Of a stretch of 64,000 nt of DNA, positions 8,815 to 16,241 are shown piece by piece. Source of the stretch: Halieaceae bacterium (GTDB lineage Bacteria > Pseudomonadota > Gammaproteobacteria > Pseudomonadales > Halieaceae); the NCBI GenBank assembly GCA_026710905.1, contig JAPOQD010000029.1:26842-90841 (forward strand). Reading direction: 5' to 3'. The notes beneath the pieces are model-generated. The model saw only the letters and a list, made by a program, of their open reading frames with translations. It searched no databases and was not told where the DNA came from. The position numbers were made by a program, and so were the translations under genes. Numbering within the stretch: position 1 is the stretch's first letter; each line of letters begins with the position of its first letter.

Positions 8815-8862
8815 GAATTTATCAATTCAGCATGGCATTCGCTATACTGAATTGATAAATTC
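8815..8862. promoter_or_regulatory. Twin palindromic operator candidate between divergent genes
   Basis: GAATTTATCAATTCAG at 8815-8830 and its perfect reverse complement CTGAATTGATAAATTC at 8847-8862 are separated by 16 bases. Each arm is also a palindrome of the form GAATT-N4-AATTC. The structure therefore looks like two dimer-binding sites, with centres about 34 bases apart, rather than a terminator: it has no T tract and lies between two gene starts. It would suit a regulator controlling both the reductase gene (minus strand) and the flavoprotein gene (plus strand). The regulator is not encoded nearby. Confidence 0.6.
8819..8848 (+). promoter_or_regulatory. Candidate sigma-70-like promoter for the flavoprotein gene
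   Basis: TTATCA (8819-8824) and TATACT (8843-8848) are 18 bases apart and lie within the twin-palindrome region. The two palindromes cover the -35 and touch the -10 box, which would allow repression by a bound dimer pair. The -35 box matches the consensus at four of six positions only, so this is tentative. Confidence 0.3.
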
Positions 8863-8954
8863 TACAGCTTCTGCAATTTCCCGCTTTAGCCGGCGTGGAC
8901 AGGATGATTAAGTGAAGCAGGTAGCGGCTGAGGTACTAAAGAGGTTTTGCTATT

Positions 8955-10262
8955 ATGAAAATCGCCGTTATAGGCGCGGGCATGGCGGGTTTGAGCGCAG
9001 CCTATGAGTTACAAAAAGCAGGAGCCGATGTGACTGTTTTTGAGTCCGCGGATGCTGTGGGTGGCCGGACGCTAACCCGGCGTCAGAGCGGGTTTCAGAT
9101 GGACACTGGCGCCATTTACGTTTCTCCTGGCTATACCCAAACAAACCGAATTATCAGCGAACTCGGTCTTGAGCAAGCGCTTGTCAAAGTTCAACCGAAA
9201 ATGGGTTTTTTGCGTGACGGCGAGTGTCACCCGCTTGACCTGGCGAGCCCTGGCAAAAGCTTTGTAAAAACTCGCCTGCTTTCGTTCACAAGCAAGCTAA
9301 TGTTGGCAAAGTTATTACCCCGTATTCTCAAATTGTGGCGAAATATCAATTTTGGCAACATGGGTTCACTCGCTATCTATGACCATGAAAGTACTCAGGA
9401 CTACTGCTCGCGTGTCCTGAACCAGGAGCTTCACGATTATTTTGTCGACCCAATCATAAGAATCAATATGCTGAACAAGACCCACGCCTCCTCTTCAGGC
9501 GAACTATTCTGGCTACTTAAGTCATTGGGGGCGCCTTATATTTACGTACTGACCAATGGCACGAGTACCATCGCCGAGGCCCTGGCGGGAGAGATTGAGG
9601 TGCTGACCGGGTCGACGGTAGGGGAAATCAGGCATGAGGCTGATTCTGTGAAGCTCACATATACCCGCAACGATGCGTCAATGTCGCAGGTATTCGATGG
9701 CTGTATCGTCACCACACCCCCTGATATTGCTCTACAACTGTGTCCATCGATACCAAAGCCTGAACAAACTTTTTTCCGTCAGGTGCAGCCCATAAAACAC
9801 ATGGTAATCAGTCTCGGTCTGAGCAGAATATTACCGCTTCAGGAATCCACGATTCTTGGCTCGGAAAAAGAGTCACCAAACCTGCTCACGATTGTCATTG
9901 ATCCGAACAGAGCGCCGGGCAGGTCAGCGCAAGGTCATACAGTAGTGACATTGTGGATGACTGAAGATTGGTCCCGGCAACTCTGGGACACACCGGATGA
10001 TGAAGTTGTTAAACACGCGTTGAGCGAAGTACTCCCCATCATAGGAGATGTTGCAGGAGAGGTAGCGGTAAATCTGGTTACGCGCAGTAATTATTCCTGC
10101 TTTAAAGGTTACCCCGGCTATTATCAGAATCTCGATCACTATATGAGGGCTAAAACCCGCGACGGTCGATTGCTGTTTGCCGGGGACTTTGCCGGAATAG
10201 GAATAGAAGGGGCCGTGATTAGCGGCCAATCGGCGGCGACTGATATGATCGGAAGCTTCTGA
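8955..10262 (+). CDS. FAD-dependent amine oxidase / phytoene-desaturase-like flavoprotein (copy 1)
   Basis: 435 residues of the FAD/NAD(P)-binding amino-oxidase superfamily. The dinucleotide loop KIAVIGAGMAGLSAAYEL is at the very N-terminus, followed by VGGRTLTRRQSGFQMDTGA. The C-terminal FAD contact is GRLLFAGDFAGIGIEGAVIS. It is clearly paralogous to the protein at 14816-16138: both share the DYFVDPIIRINM / DYLVDPIIRLNM block and the IEGAVISG ending. The members of this superfamily oxidise C-N or C-C bonds; the substrate here cannot be read from sequence. A MaoC hydratase gene follows about 250 bases downstream, and the same arrangement, with a gutted MaoC gene, follows copy 2. Confidence 0.85.
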   Translation: MKIAVIGAGMAGLSAAYELQKAGADVTVFESADAVGGRTLTRRQSGFQMDTGAIYVSPGYTQTNRIISELGLEQALVKVQPKMGFLRDGECHPLDLASPGKSFVKTRLLSFTSKLMLAKLLPRILKLWRNINFGNMGSLAIYDHESTQDYCSRVLNQELHDYFVDPIIRINMLNKTHASSSGELFWLLKSLGAPYIYVLTNGTSTIAEALAGEIEVLTGSTVGEIRHEADSVKLTYTRNDASMSQVFDGCIVTTPPDIALQLCPSIPKPEQTFFRQVQPIKHMVISLGLSRILPLQESTILGSEKESPNLLTIVIDPNRAPGRSAQGHTVVTLWMTEDWSRQLWDTPDDEVVKHALSEVLPIIGDVAGEVAVNLVTRSNYSCFKGYPGYYQNLDHYMRAKTRDGRLLFAGDFAGIGIEGAVISGQSAATDMIGSF

Positions 10263-10513
10263 ACGACTAGCGAGCCCGCATCGTTGAGGCTGTTGAGGTC
10301 AAGGACAATCCGTTTGTTCCTGACCCTGATGTTGGCGCCCTCTCTGCACTTCAGATCGCTCCCCGAGAGGATCATCCTGATTGTCGCGCCACACTGCTGT
10401 AAGAGTATGGCCTGTTGCAATGCTGGGGGGAAAAGCCAAGGTCTATCAAAAACGATCCACAGCACAAAGTATCTGCTGACCGAGCAATTCCAACCAATTA
10501 GGGAGATTAGTCA
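10263..10513 (+). other. Gap with an unrecognised open stretch
   Basis: The gap between the flavoprotein and MaoC genes has no start-containing gene. A frame reading RIVEAVEVKDNPFVPDPDVG and onward is open for about 43 codons from a TAG at 10268 to a TAA near 10400. It looks protein-like, but I cannot place it in a family. It may be the tail of a decayed gene, or chance. Confidence 0.2.
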
Positions 10514-10987
10514 ATGTCACGGAAAATTCCATTAGATGCTGTACCCACTTTCGTCGGCCGGAAACTCGGTGTTTCCCAGTGGGAGACGATAGATCAGGAC
10601 CAGATCCAGGCTTTCGCCGACGTCACCGGTGACCACACCTGGATACACGTGGATGTTGAACGAGCCAACCGCGAGTTGGGAGGCACTGTCGGCCATGGAT
10701 TTTTGACGCTTTCGTTGGTCCCCGCGCACTGGCTCAGCATCGCCGAGATAAGCGAATGGGACTACGGTTACATGTATGGACTGGATAAGACGCGCTGGTT
10801 ACATCCGGTAACCAGCGGCAACCGTGTCCGGCTGCATGCCACCATGAAGGAGCCGGAAGAAAGAAATGGTGGCACGATTGTCAGCATCCAATGTGAGGTC
10901 GAAATCGAGGGGGTAGATAAACCTGCCCTGGTCACGGACTGGCGAGAGATCTTCTTTACCCGCTCCGCTGAAGAAAACGACGACTAA
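10514..10987 (+). CDS. MaoC-like enoyl-CoA hydratase (hotdog fold)
   Basis: 157 residues, a single hotdog domain. The hydratase-2 motif is FADVTGDHTWIHVD, with the Asp and His expected to activate water, followed by GGTVGHGFLTLSLVP, the usual continuation. It would hydrate a trans-2-enoyl-CoA to the (R)-3-hydroxyacyl-CoA or act on a related ester. It lies downstream of flavoprotein copy 1 and is probably co-transcribed with it. Its last 22 codons are nearly repeated at 16162-16229, evidence that the flavoprotein-MaoC module was duplicated and the second MaoC was lost. The MaoC protein at 54961-55428 is another relative in the window. Confidence 0.9.
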   Translation: MSRKIPLDAVPTFVGRKLGVSQWETIDQDQIQAFADVTGDHTWIHVDVERANRELGGTVGHGFLTLSLVPAHWLSIAEISEWDYGYMYGLDKTRWLHPVTSGNRVRLHATMKEPEERNGGTIVSIQCEVEIEGVDKPALVTDWREIFFTRSAEENDD

Positions 10988-11083
10988 GCCAGGGTCTGAT
11001 GGATGATTGGAGTTGTGCATTAGCCGGTCTATTATGCAGACTGCATCCAATTGGCAGTGTGTCTTTGTCTGCCCGGATTTCCG

Positions 11084-12523
11084 CTAGCGGCCCATTGCAG
11101 CTTCTGCCGCTTCAATCATGTTGTTCAGCCCCACCATAAATACGCCTTTATACGCGATACCCAGGCGGGACAAGTCGATGTTGGCACTATCGTCAATGTC
11201 CAGCATCTTTTCAGCCCGAAGGAAGCAAATCGTGTTGATCACATACTTGGCAACCCGGGAATAATTAATGCGGTATTCACCAATCGCATTGCCCGTTTTA
11301 GCTTCATAGCGCGCAATAAAATCTTCGAGGGATATAAACTCGGAAAGTGAGGGGTGGGCACCCAATAAATCTTCAGCCGGATCGCTTAAATGACTCGACT
11401 CCCAGTCCAGTACCGCCGATATGCTGTTGCCGATAAAGAGCAAATTGTTCAGCCCAAAATCCAGATGTGCTATCACCGCAGGCGCACCTGATTCCGGCAC
11501 ATTCTCCTGCAGCCACTGCAACGCTCGTTCCAACGTGGGTGGAACGAGGATTTCCGCAGCATCCATATAATTGCGTAAGAACCTGGTCACATAATAACGA
11601 TTGCACTCGGTGACGGTTTTACAGTGCAGCCACTCGGGTAAATGTGTCTGCATGACCAATGGATCATTTTTTTCAGGGCGAATGCTGTGCATCTTGACCA
11701 TGACATCGAGCACATCCTCGATCAGCTCATCGGGCAGGGGGGCTGTGCTGCCCAGGTTTGCGCCGCGTCGCTCTCCCATGTCTCTGCGCGTAACCAAAAA
11801 GCGGTTGCCAAGTTTTGAAGCATCTTCTTCAAGCCATAGCGGCTCGATGGTTGGAATACCTTCCCGTTCCATAAATCGCATCATGGCGCATTCACAGGCC
11901 ACATCGGTCCCTCTATAAAGCAGAAGGCTGGGTTTTTTCTCCGCTCTTAACACCATGGACTGGTGCCCGTTCAGCTCATCTTCTGTTTCAAACAGGATGG
12001 TAGTTTTGGAAAAGCCACCCGGCAGTGGATGAAAGGCCGTGAGGCGAAGATTTTTCCACTCGGGAAATTTCTCCTGCAAATAGGCAAATAGCGTGTCCCG
12101 GTTGAGTGGCTTGCGGTGGAGAACTTCGGTATCCCGTACCATTTGCCGGTGATAGAGGCTTTCCTGCCAATCGCAGACTTTGTTGAGATAGTCTTTATTG
12201 GTTTTACTGTCTGTTTTGGCAACGATTTCCGTCAGCGCCTGCTGCACCTGAACCAATGCCGCATTAATAACATCGGGGCGCGACGAAGTAGTGACTTCGG
12301 CAAAGCTACTACTATCGGTTTGTGTTCCACTTTTGCCGATCAGATCGACCCCCTGCTTAAACAATCGGATGTAATAGTCCACGTCTTCCTGCAGCAGCAA
12401 TTCATTCATGACGGCATCGGCACCGCTGAGTAGAATCTTGTGTTCAGGATTGTCGGTTTCAGCCGCTATCGCATTGACTGCCTGGAATACCTGTTTGAGT
12501 AGTTGTTTGTTCTTAATGATCAT
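11084..12523 (-). CDS. Phosphotransferase (APH/choline kinase-like fold)
   Basis: 479 residues with an N-terminal helical extension of about 140 residues and a C-terminal kinase-like domain. The catalytic loop VIAHLDFGLNNLLF is near residue 350 and the metal-binding AVLDWESSHLSDPAEDL near 373, which places it in the APH phosphotransferase superfamily. A clear AGGAGA site precedes the ATG. Such proteins often accompany acyl-CoA ligases and dehydrogenases in catabolic clusters of gammaproteobacteria and actinobacteria, where the phosphorylated compound is mostly unknown. Two other, distinct members lie at 40211-41245 and 52335-53399. It is convergent with the MaoC gene. Antibiotic phosphorylation is possible but not supported by the context. 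Confidence 0.85.
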   Translation of the reverse strand: MIIKNKQLLKQVFQAVNAIAAETDNPEHKILLSGADAVMNELLLQEDVDYYIRLFKQGVDLIGKSGTQTDSSSFAEVTTSSRPDVINAALVQVQQALTEIVAKTDSKTNKDYLNKVCDWQESLYHRQMVRDTEVLHRKPLNRDTLFAYLQEKFPEWKNLRLTAFHPLPGGFSKTTILFETEDELNGHQSMVLRAEKKPSLLLYRGTDVACECAMMRFMEREGIPTIEPLWLEEDASKLGNRFLVTRRDMGERRGANLGSTAPLPDELIEDVLDVMVKMHSIRPEKNDPLVMQTHLPEWLHCKTVTECNRYYVTRFLRNYMDAAEILVPPTLERALQWLQENVPESGAPAVIAHLDFGLNNLLFIGNSISAVLDWESSHLSDPAEDLLGAHPSLSEFISLEDFIARYEAKTGNAIGEYRINYSRVAKYVINTICFLRAEKMLDIDDSANIDLSRLGIAYKGVFMVGLNNMIEAAEAAMGR

Positions 12524-12649
12524 TCTTTATCTCCTTTCGATTCTCATAGAGTTATAACTGAATGTGGTGTCTGTGGAATTGAAAAGAGGCGGCGTATCTG
12601 GTTGATTTGTTGTTTCGACACAAGTCACCAACCAAAAGGATACGCAGCT

Positions 12650-13020
12650 ATGACCAAGAGTAACGTGATTGACCTGGAAGGTTGAGAATCGAGTATTGAT
12701 CCTTTGACCGAATTGTTGAGAACAGGTGCCCGACAGCTGCTTCAGCAGGCGATCGGGGCCGAATTGCAGGAGTTGCTCAGTACCCATGCCGATAGACGTT
12801 GATGCTGCAACGCTTGACCGTTTCCGGGCTGAGTTGCTCAGTACCCATGCCGATAGACGCCTGGAGGGTGGCAGAGCCGGCGTGGTTCGCAATGGTTTCT
12901 TCCCTGAGCGCCAGACCCAGACCGGCATTGGACCGGTGTACCTAAGGTGCCGGCCAAAACCGGTGAACCGGTGACTTTCCGCTCAGCACGGGTGCCGCCC
13001 TGTGTTGGTAAGACGCATAT
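12650..13020 (+). pseudogene. IS256-family (mutator type) transposase remnant
   Basis: An ATG at 12650 opens MTKSNVIDLEG, followed by a stop. The sequence then continues in pieces as DPLTELLRTGARQLLQQA, LQELLSTHADRR, VVRNGFFPERQTQTGIGPV and, after a frameshift, VTFRSARVPPC. These are the conserved N-terminal blocks of IS256-type transposases. A 29-base stretch (ending CATGCCGATAGACG) occurs twice, 60 bases apart, so the remnant also suffered an internal duplication. The DDE catalytic domain is missing. Sequence from about 12552, with GAATGTGGTGTCTGTGG, may be the old left end. The insertion sits between a phosphotransferase gene and the dehalogenase gene. Confidence 0.7.
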
Positions 13021-13074
13021 ACCGCAACAAGACCAAGGATTAACATAAAAGATAGAGATTGCCGTATCACGTTT

Positions 13075-13971
13075 TCATTCCCTGTTTGTAGTATCAATCT
13101 GGGAGAGGATTCGACAAATAGCCTCGACATAAGCTTCAGGGCAGTCCTCCTGGGTATAGTGGCCAGCAGTGGGTACTTCCTGCACACCGGCGTCGGGAAA
13201 ATGCTGCAGCCACCTTGACCGGTCAGCAGTCCGGGTACCCAGGTCCTTTAGCCCGAAGACAAACTCCACAGGTACATCCGCCAATGTATGCAGACGGTTT
13301 TCAAGTTGCGCCAACCAGGGAGATGCGCCGGAAATCTGTTCAGGAAACACAGCCGTGCCCATGCGACTGTCGGGCGTAGGGAAAGGCGCCACATAGGCCT
13401 GCAGTACGCTTTCTGGCACCTCGGAGCCGAGCAACATCGGCACCAGGCGCGCTGCAAAGAAATTGCGCTGTAGAACAAGATACTGCCCAAGTCGACTGCC
13501 CAATAGTGCAGAGAATACCTTGCCAATAGTTGTAGGCGGCCAGGCGAAGGTACTACTGATGACAAGACCAGTCACCCTGTCTGGATGTCTGCTGGCAATA
13601 TCCAACCCAATCGGGCCACCCCAGTCCTGCATTACGAGGATAAATTTGTCTAGCTGCAGATGGTTGAGCAGAAAATCCTCGATTCCTTCCACGTGTTCTT
13701 GAGGGGTATAGCTATAAGCATCCGGATGCTCTGAAAAGCCGAAGCCCGGCAAGTCGTAGGCAATACACCTGCATTCGCCTGCCAGTTCTTTGATTATATT
13801 ACGGTATAAGAAAGACCAGGTGGGATTGCCGTGGCACATGACGACAGGCATACCCTCCCCTTCATCGACAAAATGTATATCGCTTCCGCGGCAGTCGAAC
13901 CAGCGGCTGTCAAAGGGGTACTCTTCGACGTCTACGACAAAGCGGCGTTTACTTGATTCCGACGAATTCAT
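13075..13971 (-). CDS. Haloalkane dehalogenase-like alpha/beta hydrolase
   Basis: 298 residues, the usual length of haloalkane dehalogenases, which replace a carbon-bound halogen with hydroxyl. All expected residues are visible: the halide-binding Asn49 in HGNPTWSFLYR, nucleophile Asp116 followed by Trp117 in MQDWGGPIG, the acid Asp243 in FGLKDLGT, and His271 in GHYTQED. The acid position after the cap domain fits the HLD-I subgroup. I base this on motifs only; some haloalkane dehalogenase homologues act on epoxides or esters. There is no clear ribosome-binding site before the ATG. A short membrane ORF lies immediately upstream on the same strand. Confidence 0.85.
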   Translation of the reverse strand: MNSSESSKRRFVVDVEEYPFDSRWFDCRGSDIHFVDEGEGMPVVMCHGNPTWSFLYRNIIKELAGECRCIAYDLPGFGFSEHPDAYSYTPQEHVEGIEDFLLNHLQLDKFILVMQDWGGPIGLDIASRHPDRVTGLVISSTFAWPPTTIGKVFSALLGSRLGQYLVLQRNFFAARLVPMLLGSEVPESVLQAYVAPFPTPDSRMGTAVFPEQISGASPWLAQLENRLHTLADVPVEFVFGLKDLGTRTADRSRWLQHFPDAGVQEVPTAGHYTQEDCPEAYVEAICRILSQIDTTNRE

Positions 13972-14038
13972 TACACGTCTGGGGCCACCTGCATCTGCGG
14001 AGAATGTCTCGGGTGTCCGGCGATTTCAGGACGAGCCT

Positions 14039-14167
14039 TCACACTGAAACCTGCAGGTCGGATTGATTGCGAATTGCTTTGACAGTAAACCACCAATTCA
14101 CCACTATCCAGGCGAAGAAAAACAAGGCGACCACCCAGATTGTCTTTCCTCGACTGCCTTGCTCCAA
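14039..14167 (-). CDS. Possible small single-span membrane protein (42 residues)
   Basis: A TTG-initiated frame upstream of the dehalogenase gene encodes MEQGSRGKTIWVVALFFFA followed by WIVVNWWFTVKAIRNQ and a short polar tail. It has one strong transmembrane segment flanked by basic residues on both sides, which is unlikely by chance. No ATG is in frame and the ribosome-binding site is poor, so the start is uncertain. The frame extends upstream for about ten more codons. It is divergent from the gene for an oxidase subunit III-like membrane protein, which often has small membrane partners. The gap to the dehalogenase start is 67 bases. Confidence 0.4.
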   Translation of the reverse strand: MEQGSRGKTIWVVALFFFAWIVVNWWFTVKAIRNQSDLQVSV

Positions 14168-14249
14168 AAAACGATTGCCATTATAACACCTGCTATATAC
14201 TATAACAGCGTGCCATACTTTCCAACAGATAGTTATTTCGTGCCAATTT

Positions 14250-14792
14250 ATGACCTCAACCTCGCCAGAAGTAGTGTTGGATCAATCTGAGCCAGAAGCG
14301 CTTCGTATTCCGGGGGAAACCGGTATCTGGGTATTTTTGTTGGTGATTTGCTGGTCTTTTACCCTGTTTATCGCCACCTGCCTGTTTTATCGCGCTGCGG
14401 ACCTTGAGCTGTTCAACGCCTCCCAGCAACAACGAAATCAGGTCTATGGCATTTTCTATACGGTGGTGCTATTGAGCAGCTCCTGGCTGGTAGCCACTGG
14501 CGTGCATGCTGCCCGCCTGGGTCGTGATAAGGTCCCCTCGGCGATGTTCTTACTCGCTCTGGCCTGTGGTGCGAATTTTATTATCGTAAAGATTTTCGAA
14601 TACAGTGAAAAAATTCGTTCGGGAACCGCCATCCTGGTTATCGCTTTCCTGAAAGTGGGGTTTGTTAGTTCCGAGTTTATGGAAGCCCGCATGGCTATCT
14701 TTCAGGTCGCTAACGGATGGCTGGTGCCTGGTAGCATGCGGCCTGTTGATCTTTTTGTTCTTGAGAACAGCCTGACCGCTGGCCCCCAGTAG
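14250..14792 (+). CDS. Cytochrome c oxidase subunit III-like (NorE-like) membrane protein
   Basis: 180 residues with about five hydrophobic spans. It begins with the family signature PGETGIWVFLLVICWSFTL, followed by a span containing YTVVLLSSSWLVATGVHAARL and another near LLALACGANFIIVKIFEYSEKI. This is the heme-copper oxidase subunit III fold of the NorE type. No catalytic oxidase subunit is nearby, so it does not belong to a complete terminal oxidase here. Orphan copies of this family are known next to hydroxylase and flavoprotein genes of catabolic clusters, where the role is unclear. It is followed after 23 bases by flavoprotein copy 2 and probably co-transcribed. Confidence 0.8.
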   Translation: MTSTSPEVVLDQSEPEALRIPGETGIWVFLLVICWSFTLFIATCLFYRAADLELFNASQQQRNQVYGIFYTVVLLSSSWLVATGVHAARLGRDKVPSAMFLLALACGANFIIVKIFEYSEKIRSGTAILVIAFLKVGFVSSEFMEARMAIFQVANGWLVPGSMRPVDLFVLENSLTAGPQ

Positions 14793-14815
14793 CAATAAGG
14801 CTGCAGTGAATTCCA

Positions 14816-16138
14816 ATGAATAAGGATAGGAAAATCGCGGTTATTGGCGCGGGAATGGCGGGGCTCTCCGCTGCTTACCGACTGCAGCAGAACGGTTTCT
14901 CCACTACGCTGTTTGAGGAAAACCACGTGGTAGGAGGAAGAACTATCACCGCCGAGAAAGATGGTTACACCATGGATCTCGGCGCCATCACGCTATCACC
15001 AGCGTACAAAGAGACAATTCAACTAATCGAAGAGACAGGGGCTGGTGACGCTTGCGTTCCGTTTCAGCCCGTTCTCGCGATAGCCCGTGAGGGGAAACTA
15101 CACAATATCGACCTGTCCAGCCCGGCTGTTTCGGGTATCAAGTCAGGTTTTCTCTCGTTTTGGGGAAAAATTAAGCTGCTGAAACTTGTGCCCACCTTGG
15201 TCAAGTACTGGTCAAAATGTGACTTCGAGGATATGTCGAAGCTCGAGGAACTCGATGTAGAAAGCTGTGAATCTTTTGCCTTGAGAAAGCTTGGCCAGGA
15301 GATCAACGACTACCTGGTTGACCCTATCATACGACTTAATATGTTTACTTTGCCCAGTCTGTCCTCGGTAGTTGACATCGTGTGGCTGATGAAGATGTTC
15401 AGCGGAACACAGCTGATACAACTCAGGGGCGGAATGGGCGCAGCTTCAAAGTCTATTGCCGCGCAACTTGAGGACGTGCAGCTGAACACCCGGGTCACTG
15501 CGGTGGAAGAGAGAGATGGCCGAGTGGCCCTGGAAGTTGATGGCACCACCCGCTATTTTGATGGCGCTGTGATCGCCCTCGCGCCAGATGCTGCCCTGGG
15601 CGTAGCGCCCTGGCTATCGGGGCAGCAACGCACCTGGTTTGAGAAGATAAAAGCGGTCCCCAGCTTGACCATTCATATTGGACTCAAGTCCCCGCCTGAT
15701 ACTCCTGCATCACTGGTAATGGTTCCCAGTACAGAGGCCAACGAGGTCATAGCGATCGTTCTCGAAAGTAATAAATGCCCAGCTCGAGTACCCGATGGCA
15801 AGGGCCTGATTTCACTTCATATGACAGGACAATGGGCTGAGACTCAACAAGGCCTCACCGACTTACAGGTTGCACTGAATGCGCTTGGCGTTATCAGTCC
15901 ATTTATGGGTGATCTTGAAGACCAGGTAGATATGGTTCATCTCCATGAATGGACGCACGTGGATCACGAAAGGCCAGTTGGCTTCTACAAATCATTGAGA
16001 AATGCCAGGCCCGAGTTCACCAGAGGCCGCGTCATGTTTGCCGGTACATACATTTCCGCTGGAATTGAAGGCGCCGTGATCAGCGGTAAGCGTTGTGCAG
16101 AAGCTCTATCCATGGAACTAAAGAAAACAGATCGCTAA
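14816..16138 (+). CDS. FAD-dependent amine oxidase / phytoene-desaturase-like flavoprotein (copy 2)
   Basis: 440 residues. The FAD loop KIAVIGAGMAGLSAAYRLQ is at the N-terminus, VVGGRTITAEKDGYTMDLGA follows, and the ending GRVMFAGTYISAGIEGAVIS contacts the flavin. It is a diverged paralogue of the protein at 8955-10262, with the DPIIRLNMF block in the middle. Both lack an obvious membrane anchor. The gene lies between the oxidase subunit III-like gene and an acyl-CoA ligase gene. Immediately downstream are 68 bases that match the 3' end of the MaoC gene following copy 1, so the pair arose by segmental duplication. The reaction is not predictable beyond flavin-dependent oxidation or desaturation. 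Confidence 0.85.
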   Translation: MNKDRKIAVIGAGMAGLSAAYRLQQNGFSTTLFEENHVVGGRTITAEKDGYTMDLGAITLSPAYKETIQLIEETGAGDACVPFQPVLAIAREGKLHNIDLSSPAVSGIKSGFLSFWGKIKLLKLVPTLVKYWSKCDFEDMSKLEELDVESCESFALRKLGQEINDYLVDPIIRLNMFTLPSLSSVVDIVWLMKMFSGTQLIQLRGGMGAASKSIAAQLEDVQLNTRVTAVEERDGRVALEVDGTTRYFDGAVIALAPDAALGVAPWLSGQQRTWFEKIKAVPSLTIHIGLKSPPDTPASLVMVPSTEANEVIAIVLESNKCPARVPDGKGLISLHMTGQWAETQQGLTDLQVALNALGVISPFMGDLEDQVDMVHLHEWTHVDHERPVGFYKSLRNARPEFTRGRVMFAGTYISAGIEGAVISGKRCAEALSMELKKTDR

Positions 16139-16161
16139 AAGGACATACAGCGATGCCACTT

Positions 16162-16229
16162 ACCCTGCCCTGGTCACTGACGGGAGAATATTCTTCTATA
16201 CCCGCGCCGCAGAAGAAAACAACGGCTAA
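16162..16229 (+). pseudogene. 3' remnant of a second MaoC gene
   Basis: This stretch aligns with the last codons of the MaoC gene ending at 10987: CCTGCCCTGGTCAC is identical in both, as is GAAGAAAAC just before the stop, with roughly 80 percent identity by eye. In frame it reads PALVTD and, after a one-base slip, IFFYTRAAEENNG, against PALVTDWREIFFTRSAEENDD in the intact gene. The rest of the gene is gone. It marks a deleted copy of the flavoprotein-MaoC module. Confidence 0.7.
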
Positions 16230-16241
16230 GCTGGTTCCATT

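Noticed and set aside
8815..8862. Rho-independent terminator
   Set aside because: No T tract, lies between two gene starts, and both arms are themselves palindromes, fitting operators better.
14250..14792. Part of a complete cytochrome oxidase operon
   Set aside because: No subunit I or II genes occur in the window; only the subunit III-like gene is there.
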